DNA from: Mycobacteriales bacterium
GTDB lineage: Bacteria > Actinomycetota > Actinomycetes > JAFAQI01
Length of the DNA stretch: 64,000 bases
Assembly (NCBI GenBank): GCA_035550055.1
Contig: DASZRO010000031.1
Location: 62,001 to 126,000 of the forward strand
Direction of reading: 5' to 3'
Part shown: positions 1-8,670 of the stretch, in pieces
Layout of the letters: every line of letters starts with the position of its first letter
Numbering within the stretch: the stretch's first letter is position 1
Position numbers and translations under genes: made by a program
Notes under the pieces: generated by a model
Database searches by the model: none
What the model was told of the DNA's origin: nothing
What the model saw: the letters and a program-made list of their open reading frames with translations, nothing else

Positions 1-768
1 CTGACCGTCGGCGGCATGACGATCGAGCTGCACCATGCGCGCGGCGAGACCGACGACCACACCTGGACCTGGGTGCCGGAGAAGAAGGTGCTCTGCTCCG
101 GCGACCTGTTCATCTGGGCCTCCCCCAACGCGGGCAATCCGCAGAAGGTGCAGCGCTACCCGATCGAGTGGGCGCGGGCGCTGCGCACGATGGCGTCGCT
201 GGGCGCGGAGTTCCTGCTGCCGGGACACGGCGTACCGGTGGTGGGGGCGGACCGGATCAAGACGGCGCTGCTCGACACCTCGGCGCTGCTCGAGTCACTG
301 CACGAGCAGACCGTGGCGATGATGAACGAGGGTGCCCGCCTCGACGAGATCATCCACGCCGTCAAGGCGCCGGCCGACCTGCTCGACAAGCCTTATCTGC
401 GACCGGTGTACGACGAGCCCGAGTTCGTCGTCCGCAACGTGTGGCGGCTCTACGGCGGCTGGTACGACGGCAACCCGTCGTCGCTGAAGCCGGCGCCCGA
501 CGCGGCCGTGGCGGCGGAGCTGGCCTCCCTCGCGGGCGGGGCGTCGGCGCTCGCGTCGCGTGCCGGCGCGTTGGCCGCTGCCGGCGATGACGAATCGCTG
601 CGGCTGGCCGGACACCTCGCGGAGATCGCCGCTCTCGCCGCGCCGGACGACGCGGGCGTCCACCGGGTGCGCGCGGAGGTGTTCGGCGCCCGCGCCGAGG
701 CGGAGGCCTCGACGATGGCGAAGGGCGTGTTCGCCTGGGCCGCCTCCGAGAGCCGCAAGCGCACCTAG
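1..768 (+). CDS. alkyl sulfatase / MBL-fold hydrolase, C-terminal part (5' cut by window)
   Basis: The reading frame is open from base 1, so this is the C-terminal 255 residues of a longer gene. The sequence LFIWASPNAGNPQKVQRYP followed by FLLPGHGVP is the end of a metallo-beta-lactamase fold (the GHG motif supplies a metal ligand). The next ~110 residues (LDEIIHAVKAP, RPVYDEPEFVVRNVWRLYGGWYDGNPS in part) match the alkyl-sulfatase dimerisation domain of SdsA1/BDS1-type enzymes, which hydrolyse alkyl sulfate esters. An alanine-rich helical tail ends the protein. The substrate cannot be told, because most active-site residues lie upstream of the window. Confidence 0.85.
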   Translation: MTVGGMTIELHHARGETDDHTWTWVPEKKVLCSGDLFIWASPNAGNPQKVQRYPIEWARALRTMASLGAEFLLPGHGVPVVGADRIKTALLDTSALLESLHEQTVAMMNEGARLDEIIHAVKAPADLLDKPYLRPVYDEPEFVVRNVWRLYGGWYDGNPSSLKPAPDAAVAAELASLAGGASALASRAGALAAAGDDESLRLAGHLAEIAALAAPDDAGVHRVRAEVFGARAEAEASTMAKGVFAWAASESRKRT

Positions 769-801
769 CGAGCGAACAGTCGCACCGAGGCGGTCCGTCG
801 T

Positions 802-1641
802 CTACTGGGCGCGCGTGACCTTGCGGTAGCGCGCTTCGAGGAACGAGTACGTCGCGAAGACCAGCAGCCCGGCGGCGACCACCGCCAGCAGGACGTCTCC
901 CCACCAGCGGCCGGTCAGCCGGGCCAGCACCTGGTCCAGGCCCTCCGCGTGAGCGGGATCGGACTGCACCGCGGCGACGATCAGGAACACCCCGACCGGT
1001 ACGAAGACGAGCGCGCGAGCGGGGATACCCACCACCGCCGCACCCGCGACGAGCCGGCAGACCCAGCGCGGCGCCCGGTCCACGGCGAGGCCGTCGGCGT
1101 ACTCCTCGCTCACCGCGGTGCGGATCTGGTTGGCGCACGCCGCGATGACGACGACTCCCAACCCGACAACGATCTCGCGCCCCGCAGGCAGGCTCAGCAG
1201 ATCGCCCGCTGTCCGGTGTTGGGACTGGTTGCTGCCGGTCGATCGGTTGCCGAGGACGTAGCCGAGCGGGATCCACGCGAGCGCCAGATAGAACGCGCCC
1301 TGCAGACCGGTCGTGATCCGGCGCCACCGCGAGCCGCGGCGGTCGGTCCACGCACTCCACAGCCGTACGACGCCGAACCCCAGGAACCCGACCGCCACCG
1401 CGACGATCGCCACCTCACCGATCGGGTTCGACGCGATCGTGGTGAGCGCGCCGTTCGCGTCGGCCTGCGGCCCGCGCCGACCCGTGACGGCCAGGTTCAC
1501 CACGAGCCCGGCGAGCAGCAGGTAGAAGCACCCGCGCGCCACCAGCCCGAACCGGGCGATCACCGTCGCGACGCGCTCCGCGGGATCGGCCGCCCGGCCG
1601 TGAGCGGTACGACGACGTCGTGACGCCGCCGTGGTCGCCAT
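802..1641 (-). CDS. DUF1206 family integral membrane protein
   Basis: A 279-residue membrane protein with six predicted transmembrane helices arranged as three similar pairs. Each pair starts with a small-residue motif (FGLVARGCFYLLLAG, GLQGAFYLALAW, VVGIPARALVFVPVG), the layout of the DUF1206 family. The family has no known function. The ATG at 1641 is preferred: an upstream in-frame start (1689) would run into the promoter space of the divergent hemerythrin gene. A short polar, basic N-terminus (SRRRRTAHGR) should lie in the cytoplasm. Confidence 0.8.
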   Translation of the reverse strand: MATTAASRRRRTAHGRAADPAERVATVIARFGLVARGCFYLLLAGLVVNLAVTGRRGPQADANGALTTIASNPIGEVAIVAVAVGFLGFGVVRLWSAWTDRRGSRWRRITTGLQGAFYLALAWIPLGYVLGNRSTGSNQSQHRTAGDLLSLPAGREIVVGLGVVVIAACANQIRTAVSEEYADGLAVDRAPRWVCRLVAGAAVVGIPARALVFVPVGVFLIVAAVQSDPAHAEGLDQVLARLTGRWWGDVLLAVVAAGLLVFATYSFLEARYRKVTRAQ

Positions 1642-1713
1642 GGCAGTGATGTGCCCGCAGTTGCCGAGTGCAACCATTTGACGGCCCACCCCACCAGCCC
1701 GGAAGGTCGCGCC

Positions 1714-2361
1714 ATGACCGAGAGCTCACTGACCGACACCAGCGACATGATCGGCTTGCACCGCGTCTTTCGCGACGCCGGCGCGAACGGCCCGGCGTTG
1801 ATCCGCGAGGCCGCGGACCAGGCTCGTACCGATCTCGTCGCGAGCTACCTGACCAACGTGCTGTGCCTGCTGAAGTCCCACCACGAGGGCGAGGACGAGC
1901 TGGTCACGCCGCGTCTGGCCTCGCGCGCCGACGAGGACGAGGTCGCGGCGATCACCCGGATCGCGTCGCAGCACGAGCCGGTCGTCGACCTCATCGAGCA
2001 CGCAAACGCCGCGCTCGCCGCCTGGCAGGCCGCCCCGACGGAGCAGACCGCTTCCGCAGCCGTCGCGGCCGTCGAGGGCCTGACCGCGGAGCTGACCCCG
2101 CACCTCGACGAGGAGGAGCAGACCGTGCTGCCGATCGCCGCGCGGCACATGACCCAGTCGGAGTGGGGCGAGCTGCCGGGGCACGGCATGCGGACGTTCA
2201 CCGGTGACAAGCTGTGGCTGATCCTCGGCCTGATCCGCGAGCAGATGACCGCGGAGCAGATCGACCGGATGGACGCGAACATGCCGCCGCCGGTCAAGCA
2301 GATGTGGGACGGCGTCGGCCGCGCCAGCTTCGAGGACTTCGTCAGCCAGCTGCGGAGCTGA
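1714..2361 (+). CDS. hemerythrin HHE domain protein
   Basis: A 215-residue helical protein with the metal-ligand pattern of hemerythrin-like domains: His near residue 16 (GLHRVFRDAG), HHEGEDE near 57-62, QHEPVVDLIEH near 89, and HLDEEEQTVLP near 131. Such proteins bind a di-iron centre and have been tied to oxygen, NO or peroxide sensing. The ATG at 1714 has a GGAAGG ribosome site 7 bases upstream; an earlier in-frame start at 1651 would overlap the divergent DUF1206 promoter region. The 3' end overlaps the converging membrane-protein gene by 20 bases. Confidence 0.85.
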   Translation: MTESSLTDTSDMIGLHRVFRDAGANGPALIREAADQARTDLVASYLTNVLCLLKSHHEGEDELVTPRLASRADEDEVAAITRIASQHEPVVDLIEHANAALAAWQAAPTEQTASAAVAAVEGLTAELTPHLDEEEQTVLPIAARHMTQSEWGELPGHGMRTFTGDKLWLILGLIREQMTAEQIDRMDANMPPPVKQMWDGVGRASFEDFVSQLRS

Positions 2362-2737
2362 CCGTCGGCTCGGCTGCACCGGCCGAGCGCCGGTCACATG
2401 CGATGGGGCAGGAGCGGCACGCCCCACCGGACTCGCACGCCTGCTCCTCGGCGACCTTGCGCAGCTTCGGCAGCATCGGGAGCGGCGCGAGGAGCGTGAG
2501 AAGCGCATACGCCGTGAAGACGAGATCGGGCCACGCCGTGTCGAGCAGCGCCGAGACGACGCCGACCGGCAGACCGGTCGCGGCCCACAACGGATACCTG
2601 CCGGCGTACTTCGCAACCGTGCGGGACCCGTCGCCGCCGACGTAGCGAGCGGCCAGCCGGAAGGCTGCCGCGCTCGCGACCACCCAGACCGGTCCGGCCA
2701 ACACGCCCCACGCGAACAGCGGCCACGACCAGCTCAC
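2342..2737 (-). CDS. small membrane protein with C-terminal cysteine cluster
   Basis: A 131-residue protein. The GTG start at 2737 overlaps the stop of the DUF2237 gene (GTGA), showing translational coupling. Two or three hydrophobic helices (PLFAWGVLAGPVWVVASAAAF; YPLWAATGLPVGVVSALLD; FTAYALLTLLAPLPML) are followed by a soluble tail containing C-E-S-G-G-A-C-R-S-C-P-I-A-C, a possible metal or Fe-S ligand set. I do not recognise a named family. It may act with the DUF2237 protein, which also carries conserved cysteines. Any function is unknown. Confidence 0.65.
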   Translation of the reverse strand: MSWSWPLFAWGVLAGPVWVVASAAAFRLAARYVGGDGSRTVAKYAGRYPLWAATGLPVGVVSALLDTAWPDLVFTAYALLTLLAPLPMLPKLRKVAEEQACESGGACRSCPIACDRRSAGAAEPTVSSAAG

Positions 2738-3126
2738 AGCAGCTCGCCCGGGTCGGACGGTACGTCGGCGGCGTACTGCTGTAGGACGTCGAGCGGCACG
2801 ATCTCGAGGGCCCGCTGGTTCGTCGATGCGAGGACGACCGGCGCCGCCATGCCGTCGAGATGCGCCTGCAGCCACCGTGCCGCGACGACACACCAGCGGT
2901 CGCCGGGCACCAGGCCGGGGAACTGCCACTCGGGTCGCGGCGTGACGAGGTCGTTGCCGACCGACACCTGGTGCGCCAGGAACTCGCGGGTGACGACGGC
3001 GCACACGGTGTGGCTGCCGACGTCTTCCGGGCCGGAGCTACAGCAGCCGTCGCGGTAGAAACCGGTCACCGGGTCGCTGCCGCACGGCTCGAGCGGCTCA
3101 CCCAGTACGTTCAGCTCGCCGTCCAC
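2734..3126 (-). CDS. DUF2237 family protein
   Basis: A 130-residue cytoplasmic protein that matches the DUF2237 family along its full length. Hallmarks are NVLGEPLEPC, GFYRDGCC, HTVCAVVTREFL, GNDLVTPRPEWQFPGL and GDRWCVVAARW, with conserved Cys residues near 14, 28, 29 and 42. No biochemical role is established for the family. The start is GTG at 3126. The gene lies 18 bases downstream of the PF10118 gene, and its stop overlaps the start of the cysteine-cluster membrane protein, so all are probably co-transcribed. Confidence 0.85.
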   Translation of the reverse strand: MDGELNVLGEPLEPCGSDPVTGFYRDGCCSSGPEDVGSHTVCAVVTREFLAHQVSVGNDLVTPRPEWQFPGLVPGDRWCVVAARWLQAHLDGMAAPVVLASTNQRALEIVPLDVLQQYAADVPSDPGELL

Positions 3127-3144
3127 CCCTCGAGCCTGCCACGG

Positions 3145-4020
3145 TCACGCCGCGGACACCGCAGCCACCGCCGCCGGCGAGATCGCGAGGTAGTCCAGCG
3201 CGTCCTGCGTGTCCGCCTCCTGCGAGGGGTGGTAGTCGCGGCGGCAGTAGCGCGGGACGGCCAGCGCGAGCATGCCCGGTGTCGGCAGCAAGCCCTTCTT
3301 CGCGGCGCGCCGGAAGTCGTTGAACGTCGGTGCGGGACCGACGTACGTCGGGTCGGCGGCGCACAGGAAGCGCATGCCGCGCCGCCAGAGGTACGCCATC
3401 GCGATCGCCGACACGATCATCGAGCGGATCCGCGAGAACCAGCTGTTGCTGACGGCACGGAAGACGTCGAAGGCGACACTTCGGTGCTCGACCTCCTCGG
3501 CGCCGTGCCAGCGCAGCAGGTCGAGCATCGTCGGGTCGGCGCCGGCGGCGTCGAACGCCGGTGAGTCGAGCACCCACGCGCCGAGGACGGCGGTGAAGTG
3601 CTCGATGGCGGCGATGATCGCCACCCGCTCGAGCAGCCACCGGCGTTTCGGGGTCGGCAGGTACGGGTCGTCGCCGAGCAGCTTGCCGAACATCCACTCC
3701 ACTCGGCGTACGAACGGATCCGGGTCGAGCCCGTTGGCTCGCAGGTGGTCGAGGACCGCCGCGGGCGCCCGGGAGTGGACCGCCTCCTGCCCCATGAAGC
3801 CCTTGACGTCCGCGCGCAGCCGGTCGTCGTCGATCAGCGGGAGGACCTGCTTGTACACGTGGACGAACCAGCGCTCGCCGGCCGGCAGCAGCAGGTGCAA
3901 CACGTCGATGATGTGCGACGCGACGGGCTCGCCCGGAATCCAGTGCAACGGCGTCGGCTCCCAGTCGAAGCCGACTCGACGAGGCCGGATCTCGTGGGCG
4001 GACGGCGCGGTCACGCCCAC
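3145..4020 (-). CDS. PF10118 predicted metal-dependent hydrolase (ferritin-like)
   Basis: A 291-residue helical protein of the family called predicted metal-dependent hydrolase (PF10118). Carboxylate and histidine ligands of a ferritin-like di-metal site are visible: FMGQEAVHSRA near 75-85, AIEHFTAVLG near 138, and WHGAEEVEHRS near 170-180. Actinobacterial members often sit beside lipid or steroid genes; here the gene directly follows the EphD-like fusion, its GTG start sharing one base with the TAG stop. A second GTG at 4014 is an alternative start. Substrate unknown. Confidence 0.8.
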   Translation of the reverse strand: MGVTAPSAHEIRPRRVGFDWEPTPLHWIPGEPVASHIIDVLHLLLPAGERWFVHVYKQVLPLIDDDRLRADVKGFMGQEAVHSRAPAAVLDHLRANGLDPDPFVRRVEWMFGKLLGDDPYLPTPKRRWLLERVAIIAAIEHFTAVLGAWVLDSPAFDAAGADPTMLDLLRWHGAEEVEHRSVAFDVFRAVSNSWFSRIRSMIVSAIAMAYLWRRGMRFLCAADPTYVGPAPTFNDFRRAAKKGLLPTPGMLALAVPRYCRRDYHPSQEADTQDALDYLAISPAAVAAVSAA

Positions 4021-5792
4021 TAGATCTCGAACCTCGCGAGCCGCCGCATGGCCGCCGGGGACAGCCGCGACATCAGCCGACCGCCGATCGCCTCCGGTGT
4101 CACGGGTACGACGGGGGTCCGCTGCCGGACGGCCATGACGATCGCCTCGGCCACCTTCGACGGCGGGTAGTTGCGCCGCGCGTACTGCTTGGCGATGTTC
4201 CTCGCGCGCTCCTTCTGCTCGGCCTCGGAAAGCCCGACATAGCGCGTCGACGTCGTGATCGGCGTGTTGACGATGCCGGGGCAGATCGCGGAAACACCGA
4301 TGCCGTACTCCGCGAACTCCGCACCGAGGGATTCGCTCAGCATCAGGACCGCCGCCTTGGTGGCGACGTACGCGCTGAGCATCTTGCTCGGCGTGTACGC
4401 CGCGGCGGACGCGACGTTGACGACGTAGCCACCCTCGAGCCGTTCGGCCATCGCCGCCCCGAACAGCCGGCAGCCGTTGACGACGCCCATCAGGTTGACG
4501 TCGACGATCCGCTGCCAGTCCTCGGCGGAGGTGTCGAGGAAGCTGCCCGCGACCCCGATGCCGGCGTTGTTGACGACGACGTCGGGCACCCCGTGGTCGG
4601 CCATCACCCGCTTGGCGAAGTCCTCCATCGAGGCGACGTCCGACACGTCGACGGCGTACGCGTGCGCCGGTGCGCCGGCGGCGCGGATGGTCTCGGCCGT
4701 CTGCTCCCCCGCCTCACCGTGCAGGTCGGCGATCACGACCTCGGCCCCGAGCCGGGAGAACGCAAGCGCCGTCTCGCGGCCGATCCCGCTGCCCGCACCG
4801 GTGATGACGACCAGCTGGTTGTCGAAGCCTTGCTTGCGTCTGCGGCGCTTGCTGCTGGCGGGCGGCGTCTCGGCGCTGACGCGGTGACGGCTGAGCGCTC
4901 GACCTTCGGGCTCGCCTTCGATGTGAGCGACGAGCTCGCTCACTGCGTGGGCGAGGGCAGTGGGCGACTTCTGCTGCAGCCAATGACCGGAACGCACCCG
5001 GCGTACCCAGAGCCGGTCGGTCCAGCGCGCCACGTCGTCGGCCACGACGGAGCTCGACAGGTAGCGGTCGCGGGTCGCCACGATCACCTGGACCGGCACG
5101 GTCGTCGTCCGCTCGGTCGGGTTGCGCAGCCTGCGCGCGACGTTGGCCCGGTAGATGTTCACGCCACGGATGCCGTCCTTGCGCAGCGTCGGCGCCGGCC
5201 ACCCGTCGCGCCTCGGCAGCCCTTCCAGCTTCGCGACCGCGCCGGCGAAGGTGCGGGCCAGGACCAGCCGCCACATCAGCGGGACGAGCAGCGGCACGTA
5301 CATCGCGGCCATGTACCACGATCTGCGCGCCTGTCCGAGCACCGCCGCAAGGGCCGACGGGCGCACTGCCATGCGGTCTCGCACCCAGAACCCGGCGTGG
5401 TCCAGCGACGGCCCGGAGATCGAGGTGAACGACGCGAACCGTGCCTGGGTCTCGGGGTCGGTGACCGCCTCCCAACACTGGACCGATCCCCAGTCGTGCC
5501 CGACCAGGTGGACCGGCGCGTGCGGCGAGACCGCGTCCGCGACCGCGCGCAGGTCGGCGGCCAGCACCTCGAGGCGGTAGGCGGCCTTGCGACGCGGCGC
5601 GTCGGACGCGCCCGCGCCGCGCACGTCGTAGGTGACGACGTGGAAGCGACCCGCGAGCTCGTCGACGACCGCGCGCCACGTGGCGGCGCTGTCGGGGTAG
5701 CCGTGCACCAGCAGCACGGTGGGCGCATCGCGCACACCGCTCTCGTTGACCGCGAGCTTCACCCCGCCCGACTCGACGAAGAACGTCGCCAC
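4020..5792 (-). CDS. ephD: EphD-like alpha/beta hydrolase - short-chain dehydrogenase fusion
   Basis: A 590-residue bifunctional protein. Residues 1-290 are an epoxide-hydrolase-type alpha/beta hydrolase: HGYPDS oxyanion loop (30-35), nucleophile Asp in GHDWGS (about residue 100), catalytic His in RSGHWLQQ. Residues 320-590 are a classical short-chain dehydrogenase with TGAGSGIG cofactor motif, NNAG, and the YVATK (Y-x3-K) active site. This domain order and length match mycobacterial EphD, which acts on oxygenated lipids. The GTG start at 5792 has an AGGAAGGTGG ribosome site. A TetR gene lies divergently just upstream. Confidence 0.85.
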   Translation of the reverse strand: MATFFVESGGVKLAVNESGVRDAPTVLLVHGYPDSAATWRAVVDELAGRFHVVTYDVRGAGASDAPRRKAAYRLEVLAADLRAVADAVSPHAPVHLVGHDWGSVQCWEAVTDPETQARFASFTSISGPSLDHAGFWVRDRMAVRPSALAAVLGQARRSWYMAAMYVPLLVPLMWRLVLARTFAGAVAKLEGLPRRDGWPAPTLRKDGIRGVNIYRANVARRLRNPTERTTTVPVQVIVATRDRYLSSSVVADDVARWTDRLWVRRVRSGHWLQQKSPTALAHAVSELVAHIEGEPEGRALSRHRVSAETPPASSKRRRRKQGFDNQLVVITGAGSGIGRETALAFSRLGAEVVIADLHGEAGEQTAETIRAAGAPAHAYAVDVSDVASMEDFAKRVMADHGVPDVVVNNAGIGVAGSFLDTSAEDWQRIVDVNLMGVVNGCRLFGAAMAERLEGGYVVNVASAAAYTPSKMLSAYVATKAAVLMLSESLGAEFAEYGIGVSAICPGIVNTPITTSTRYVGLSEAEQKERARNIAKQYARRNYPPSKVAEAIVMAVRQRTPVVPVTPEAIGGRLMSRLSPAAMRRLARFEI

Positions 5793-5805
5793 GGCGCCAC
5801 CTTCC

Positions 5806-5826
5806 TAGTAGACTGCTGATCTAATA
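5806..5826. promoter_or_regulatory. imperfect palindrome, candidate TetR operator
   Basis: TAGTAGA and TCTAATA form inverted arms (6 of 7 matched) separated by 7 bases. The site lies in the 34-base gap between the divergent ephD-like and tetR starts, touching the ATG at 5827. This is where a self-regulating TetR that also controls ephD would bind. Inferred from position and symmetry only. Confidence 0.4.
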
Positions 5827-6477
5827 ATGACAGACCACAGGGCAAGGGTGTCAACGGTGCCGACGCGGCGGCGGCTCGCGGTCGCCGACCGGCGCGCCGA
5901 GCTGATCGCGGCCGCGCTCGAGCTGTTCAGCGACCGGCCGGCCGACGAGGTCAGCCTCGACGACGTCGCGGCACGAGCGGGGGTCTCGCGGGCCCTCGCC
6001 TACCGCTACTTCGGCACCCGAGGCGACCTCTACGTCGCCGCGATGCGCAGCGCCGCTGACCAGATGCTGGCCTTGCTCGACCCGCCGCACGACGCTGCGC
6101 CGCTCGACCGCGTCGTCGAGGCGATCCACCGGTTCTTCGACTTCGCGGAGGACCACGCCACCGGCTTCCAGTCGCTGTTGGCCGGCCACCCCGGCGCGCA
6201 ACAAGGCGCGATCGGCGACATCGTGACGGAGGTCCGCCGCGCCCTCTACGAGCGCCTGGTCGAGGGCATGGCGTTGCGGCGGGTCAGTCCCGAGCTGCGC
6301 CTCGCGCTGAGCACGTGGATCGCCGGCGCCGAGGCCGGTGCGTTGGACTGGTTGACCAACCGCGACCTGCCCCGACGTAGCGTCGAGGACTTCCTGCTCA
6401 GCCAGCTCTACGCCGGGCTGAGCGTCGCCGCGACACGTGACCGCGAGGTCGCCCGATTCCTCGAGGAGCTGTCCTGA
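5827..6477 (+). CDS. TetR/AcrR family regulator
   Basis: A 216-residue regulator. The N-terminal helix-turn-helix is clear (VSLDDVAARAGVSRALAYRYFGTRGDLYVAAM, shown in part, residues ~40-75) and is followed by a helical ligand-binding domain with no recognisable specificity. ATG 5827 has no ribosome site, so the message may be leaderless; GTG 5857, behind an AAGGG, is a real alternative. Divergent from the ephD-like gene, which it probably represses, and followed almost directly by an unknown protein gene on the same strand. Confidence 0.85.
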   Translation: MTDHRARVSTVPTRRRLAVADRRAELIAAALELFSDRPADEVSLDDVAARAGVSRALAYRYFGTRGDLYVAAMRSAADQMLALLDPPHDAAPLDRVVEAIHRFFDFAEDHATGFQSLLAGHPGAQQGAIGDIVTEVRRALYERLVEGMALRRVSPELRLALSTWIAGAEAGALDWLTNRDLPRRSVEDFLLSQLYAGLSVAATRDREVARFLEELS

Positions 6478-6512
6478 GCCAGCTTTCCTACGCCGAGTTC
6501 GGAGCGGCGTTC

Positions 6513-7031
6513 GTGCACACCGCGGTGAGCCCCGAGCGGGTGGGCGCGGTCATCCGCCGCATCACCGGCGACGAGGTGCGAGTCGGCCCGCTGCCCGCCG
6601 GACCGGGCGGCGTCGCAACCGCCAACGCGGTCGGCGAGATCGGTGAGCCGTCGATCGAGGTGACCGGACACGACCCGCTCAGCTATGGCATCACCCTGCC
6701 CGCGGCGTTGGACGTCGACGTGACCGCCGCGGGCGCGAAGCACCACTTCGACGTCGAGGCGACGGTGCGCCTGGCCATCGCGGTCCGGCTCGCCCCGCCG
6801 CTGTCGTTGTGCATCGACCCGGCGCGCCCGACCTACGAAGACGTCGACGTCGTCGTACACCCCAAGGGGATTCAAGCCCGGGTGCTGGCGCGATCCGGAA
6901 TCGTGGAGCGCGAGATGCGCAAGCACATCGCGCGGTACGTCAGGGAGCGACTGGACACGGAGGTGGCCGCGTTCTCGACGATCGACTTGATGGAGCTGAT
7001 CCAAGGAGTGGCCAGCAAGCTCACGGGCTAA
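6513..7031 (+). CDS. conserved hypothetical protein downstream of TetR
   Basis: A soluble protein of at least 172 residues that I cannot assign to a named family. It is beta-rich with alternating hydrophobics, has no signal peptide, and ends in an amphipathic helix (MRKHIARYVRERLDTEVAAF). GTG 6513 is the first standard start, but the frame reads well back to 6474 (SQLSYAEFGAAF). There a CTG overlaps the tetR stop as CTGA, so the true start may be a rare CTG. The stop overlaps that of the converging mas gene by 4 bases (CTAA). Confidence 0.6.
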   Translation: MHTAVSPERVGAVIRRITGDEVRVGPLPAGPGGVATANAVGEIGEPSIEVTGHDPLSYGITLPAALDVDVTAAGAKHHFDVEATVRLAIAVRLAPPLSLCIDPARPTYEDVDVVVHPKGIQARVLARSGIVEREMRKHIARYVRERLDTEVAAFSTIDLMELIQGVASKLTG

Positions 7032-7552
7032 GGCAGGACGACCTTGCTGATCAGCCACTCGTCGTGCTCGCGTTGCAGCGTCATCTCGACGCGTTGGGCG
7101 TCGACGTGTGTCCCGCTGCGGTTCTTGATCGTCTGGTTGAGGAACAGGTCGACGACCGCGGTCGTGTCGCTGAGCGAAGCGATGCCCGCGCTGACGATCG
7201 ACGCGGTGGAGCTCGCCTTCGCCTTCACCAGCGTCGTACGCAGCTGTGCCGTCTCGTTGCGGTACTGCGACAGGAACGGGTCGACCGCGTGCGATTCCGT
7301 CTTCGCGAACGCCGCGTCGAGGTCGGTGTAGGAGTAGGTGGCGAAATCGACGGCGTAGCTCTTGGCCGCCGCGATCGCGCTTTGCGCGCTCGGTGAGAGC
7401 TCGTGCGAGAGCCGGTCGTTCTGGGCGAAGGCGTGGTGGGTGCGGATGCCCCCGACGACCAGCCCGGCGACCACGAGCAGCGCTGCCAGGACGCCGAGCG
7501 TGACCCGAAGCCGCGGCAGGCGCAGCGTCACCGACCGGCCCTCGTCGCTCAC
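7028..7552 (-). CDS. Mce-associated membrane protein (Mas)
   Basis: A 174-residue protein with a short cytoplasmic N-terminus, one transmembrane helix (LGVLAALLVVAGLVVGGI, residues ~19-36) and an extracytoplasmic alpha+beta domain resembling the Mas/VirB8-like proteins found at the end of mce operons (SAIAAAKSYAVDFATYSY; DEWLISKVVLP). Mas proteins support the stability or assembly of the Mce transporter. GTG 7552 overlaps the mceF stop (GTGA) and has AGGAG upstream, which decides the start over an in-frame ATG at 7582. Confidence 0.8.
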   Translation of the reverse strand: MSDEGRSVTLRLPRLRVTLGVLAALLVVAGLVVGGIRTHHAFAQNDRLSHELSPSAQSAIAAAKSYAVDFATYSYTDLDAAFAKTESHAVDPFLSQYRNETAQLRTTLVKAKASSTASIVSAGIASLSDTTAVVDLFLNQTIKNRSGTHVDAQRVEMTLQREHDEWLISKVVLP

Positions 7553-8670
7553 TGTGCTCCTGTCGTGTAGATGCCGCGCCACGTGTCGTCGCCCGCCGGC
7601 CGGGGCTCGTAGACCGCACCCCGCTGATCCTGGATGGGCAGTGGATGCAGACAGTAACCGTTGGTGATCGGCGGCCCCCGATGCGGATTGAACGGGGCGC
7701 GCCGACGGGTGCCCGGGTAGCCGCAGAAGGTGCCCGGTTGGTCACTGAGCAGGAACGAGACGTGCCCGCCGTGGACTGCGGAGGCGAGCGCATGCAGACC
7801 GGCCGGCAGCGAGAACAGCAACGCCTTGAGCCCGGGCAACCGGGCCACCGCGATGCGCCCGGTGGTGACCAGGTTGGTCAGCAGTACCGCTACGTCGTGT
7901 GAGTCGTTGACGAGCAGCGGGGCGACCTGCTCGGTCGTGCGCAGCGCGGCGTCGATCAGTTGCGCCGTTCGCGGGTCGTCCTTGCGGATCGTGTCCGAGA
8001 GCCGGCGCAGCGAAGTCGCGAACGTGCGGATGTCGCTGTCGTGGCGTACCTGTGCGTCGAGCAGGACGCCTGCGCGGTGGAGCAGGTCGACGGTTTGCGG
8101 CTCGACCGCCACGAGCGAGTCGACGAGCCGGGCGCCGTGATCCAGGATCGCGCCGAGCGCCGGGCCGGTCCCGGCGAACGCGATGTCGAGCTGGTCGAGG
8201 ACGGTACGGAGCTGGCGAAGGTCGACCGACTTCGAGAACGCGTCGATGCTGCTCAGCAAGGTCGCCAGCGACGGCGGCCGGGCGGTGTCCTTCGCTGCGA
8301 TGACGGAACCGGCGACGAGGTACGGCGGGCCCGCCGCCGTCGGCTCCAGGTCGAGGTACTGCTCCCCCGCCGGCGATCGATCCGCGACCACTGCCTTGGT
8401 GGCGCTCGGGATGTGCACCGAGTCGTGAATGGCGAGCTCGGCGGCCACGCCGGTGTGGGTGATCTCGATCGCGGAGACGAGGCCAACCGGCACACCCCGA
8501 TAGGTCACCTGGCTGCCGGGGAACAGCCCGCCGGTCTTCGGCATGTCGACGGTGACGCGGTAGCTGCCCTCGATCGTCTTCTGCCCGATGACGCTGACGA
8601 CGAGATAGCCGAGCGCGAGCAGGCCGACGGCGGCGAACAGCCCGAGCTTGCCGAGTGGCAGTCGCCTCAT
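7549..8670 (-). CDS. mceF: Mce family protein, MceF position
   Basis: A 373-residue protein with an N-terminal membrane anchor (residues ~7-28), an MCE domain (about 36-115: GSYRVTVDMPKTGGLFPGSQ, VTYRGVPVGLVSAIE) and a long helical region followed by a Cys-containing tail (TFCGYPGTRR, NGYCLHPL). It is the last of six MCE proteins. In characterised systems these form a periplasmic tube that carries lipids or sterols to the YrbE permease. ATG at 8670 overlaps the mceE stop. Confidence 0.85.
   Translation of the reverse strand: MRRLPLGKLGLFAAVGLLALGYLVVSVIGQKTIEGSYRVTVDMPKTGGLFPGSQVTYRGVPVGLVSAIEITHTGVAAELAIHDSVHIPSATKAVVADRSPAGEQYLDLEPTAAGPPYLVAGSVIAAKDTARPPSLATLLSSIDAFSKSVDLRQLRTVLDQLDIAFAGTGPALGAILDHGARLVDSLVAVEPQTVDLLHRAGVLLDAQVRHDSDIRTFATSLRRLSDTIRKDDPRTAQLIDAALRTTEQVAPLLVNDSHDVAVLLTNLVTTGRIAVARLPGLKALLFSLPAGLHALASAVHGGHVSFLLSDQPGTFCGYPGTRRRAPFNPHRGPPITNGYCLHPLPIQDQRGAVYEPRPAGDDTWRGIYTTGAQ

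Noticed and set aside
5827-5860. TGACA ... TGTCA arms around the tetR start
   Set aside because: Only 5-bp arms with a 16-base spacer; does not fit the 14-bp operator geometry.
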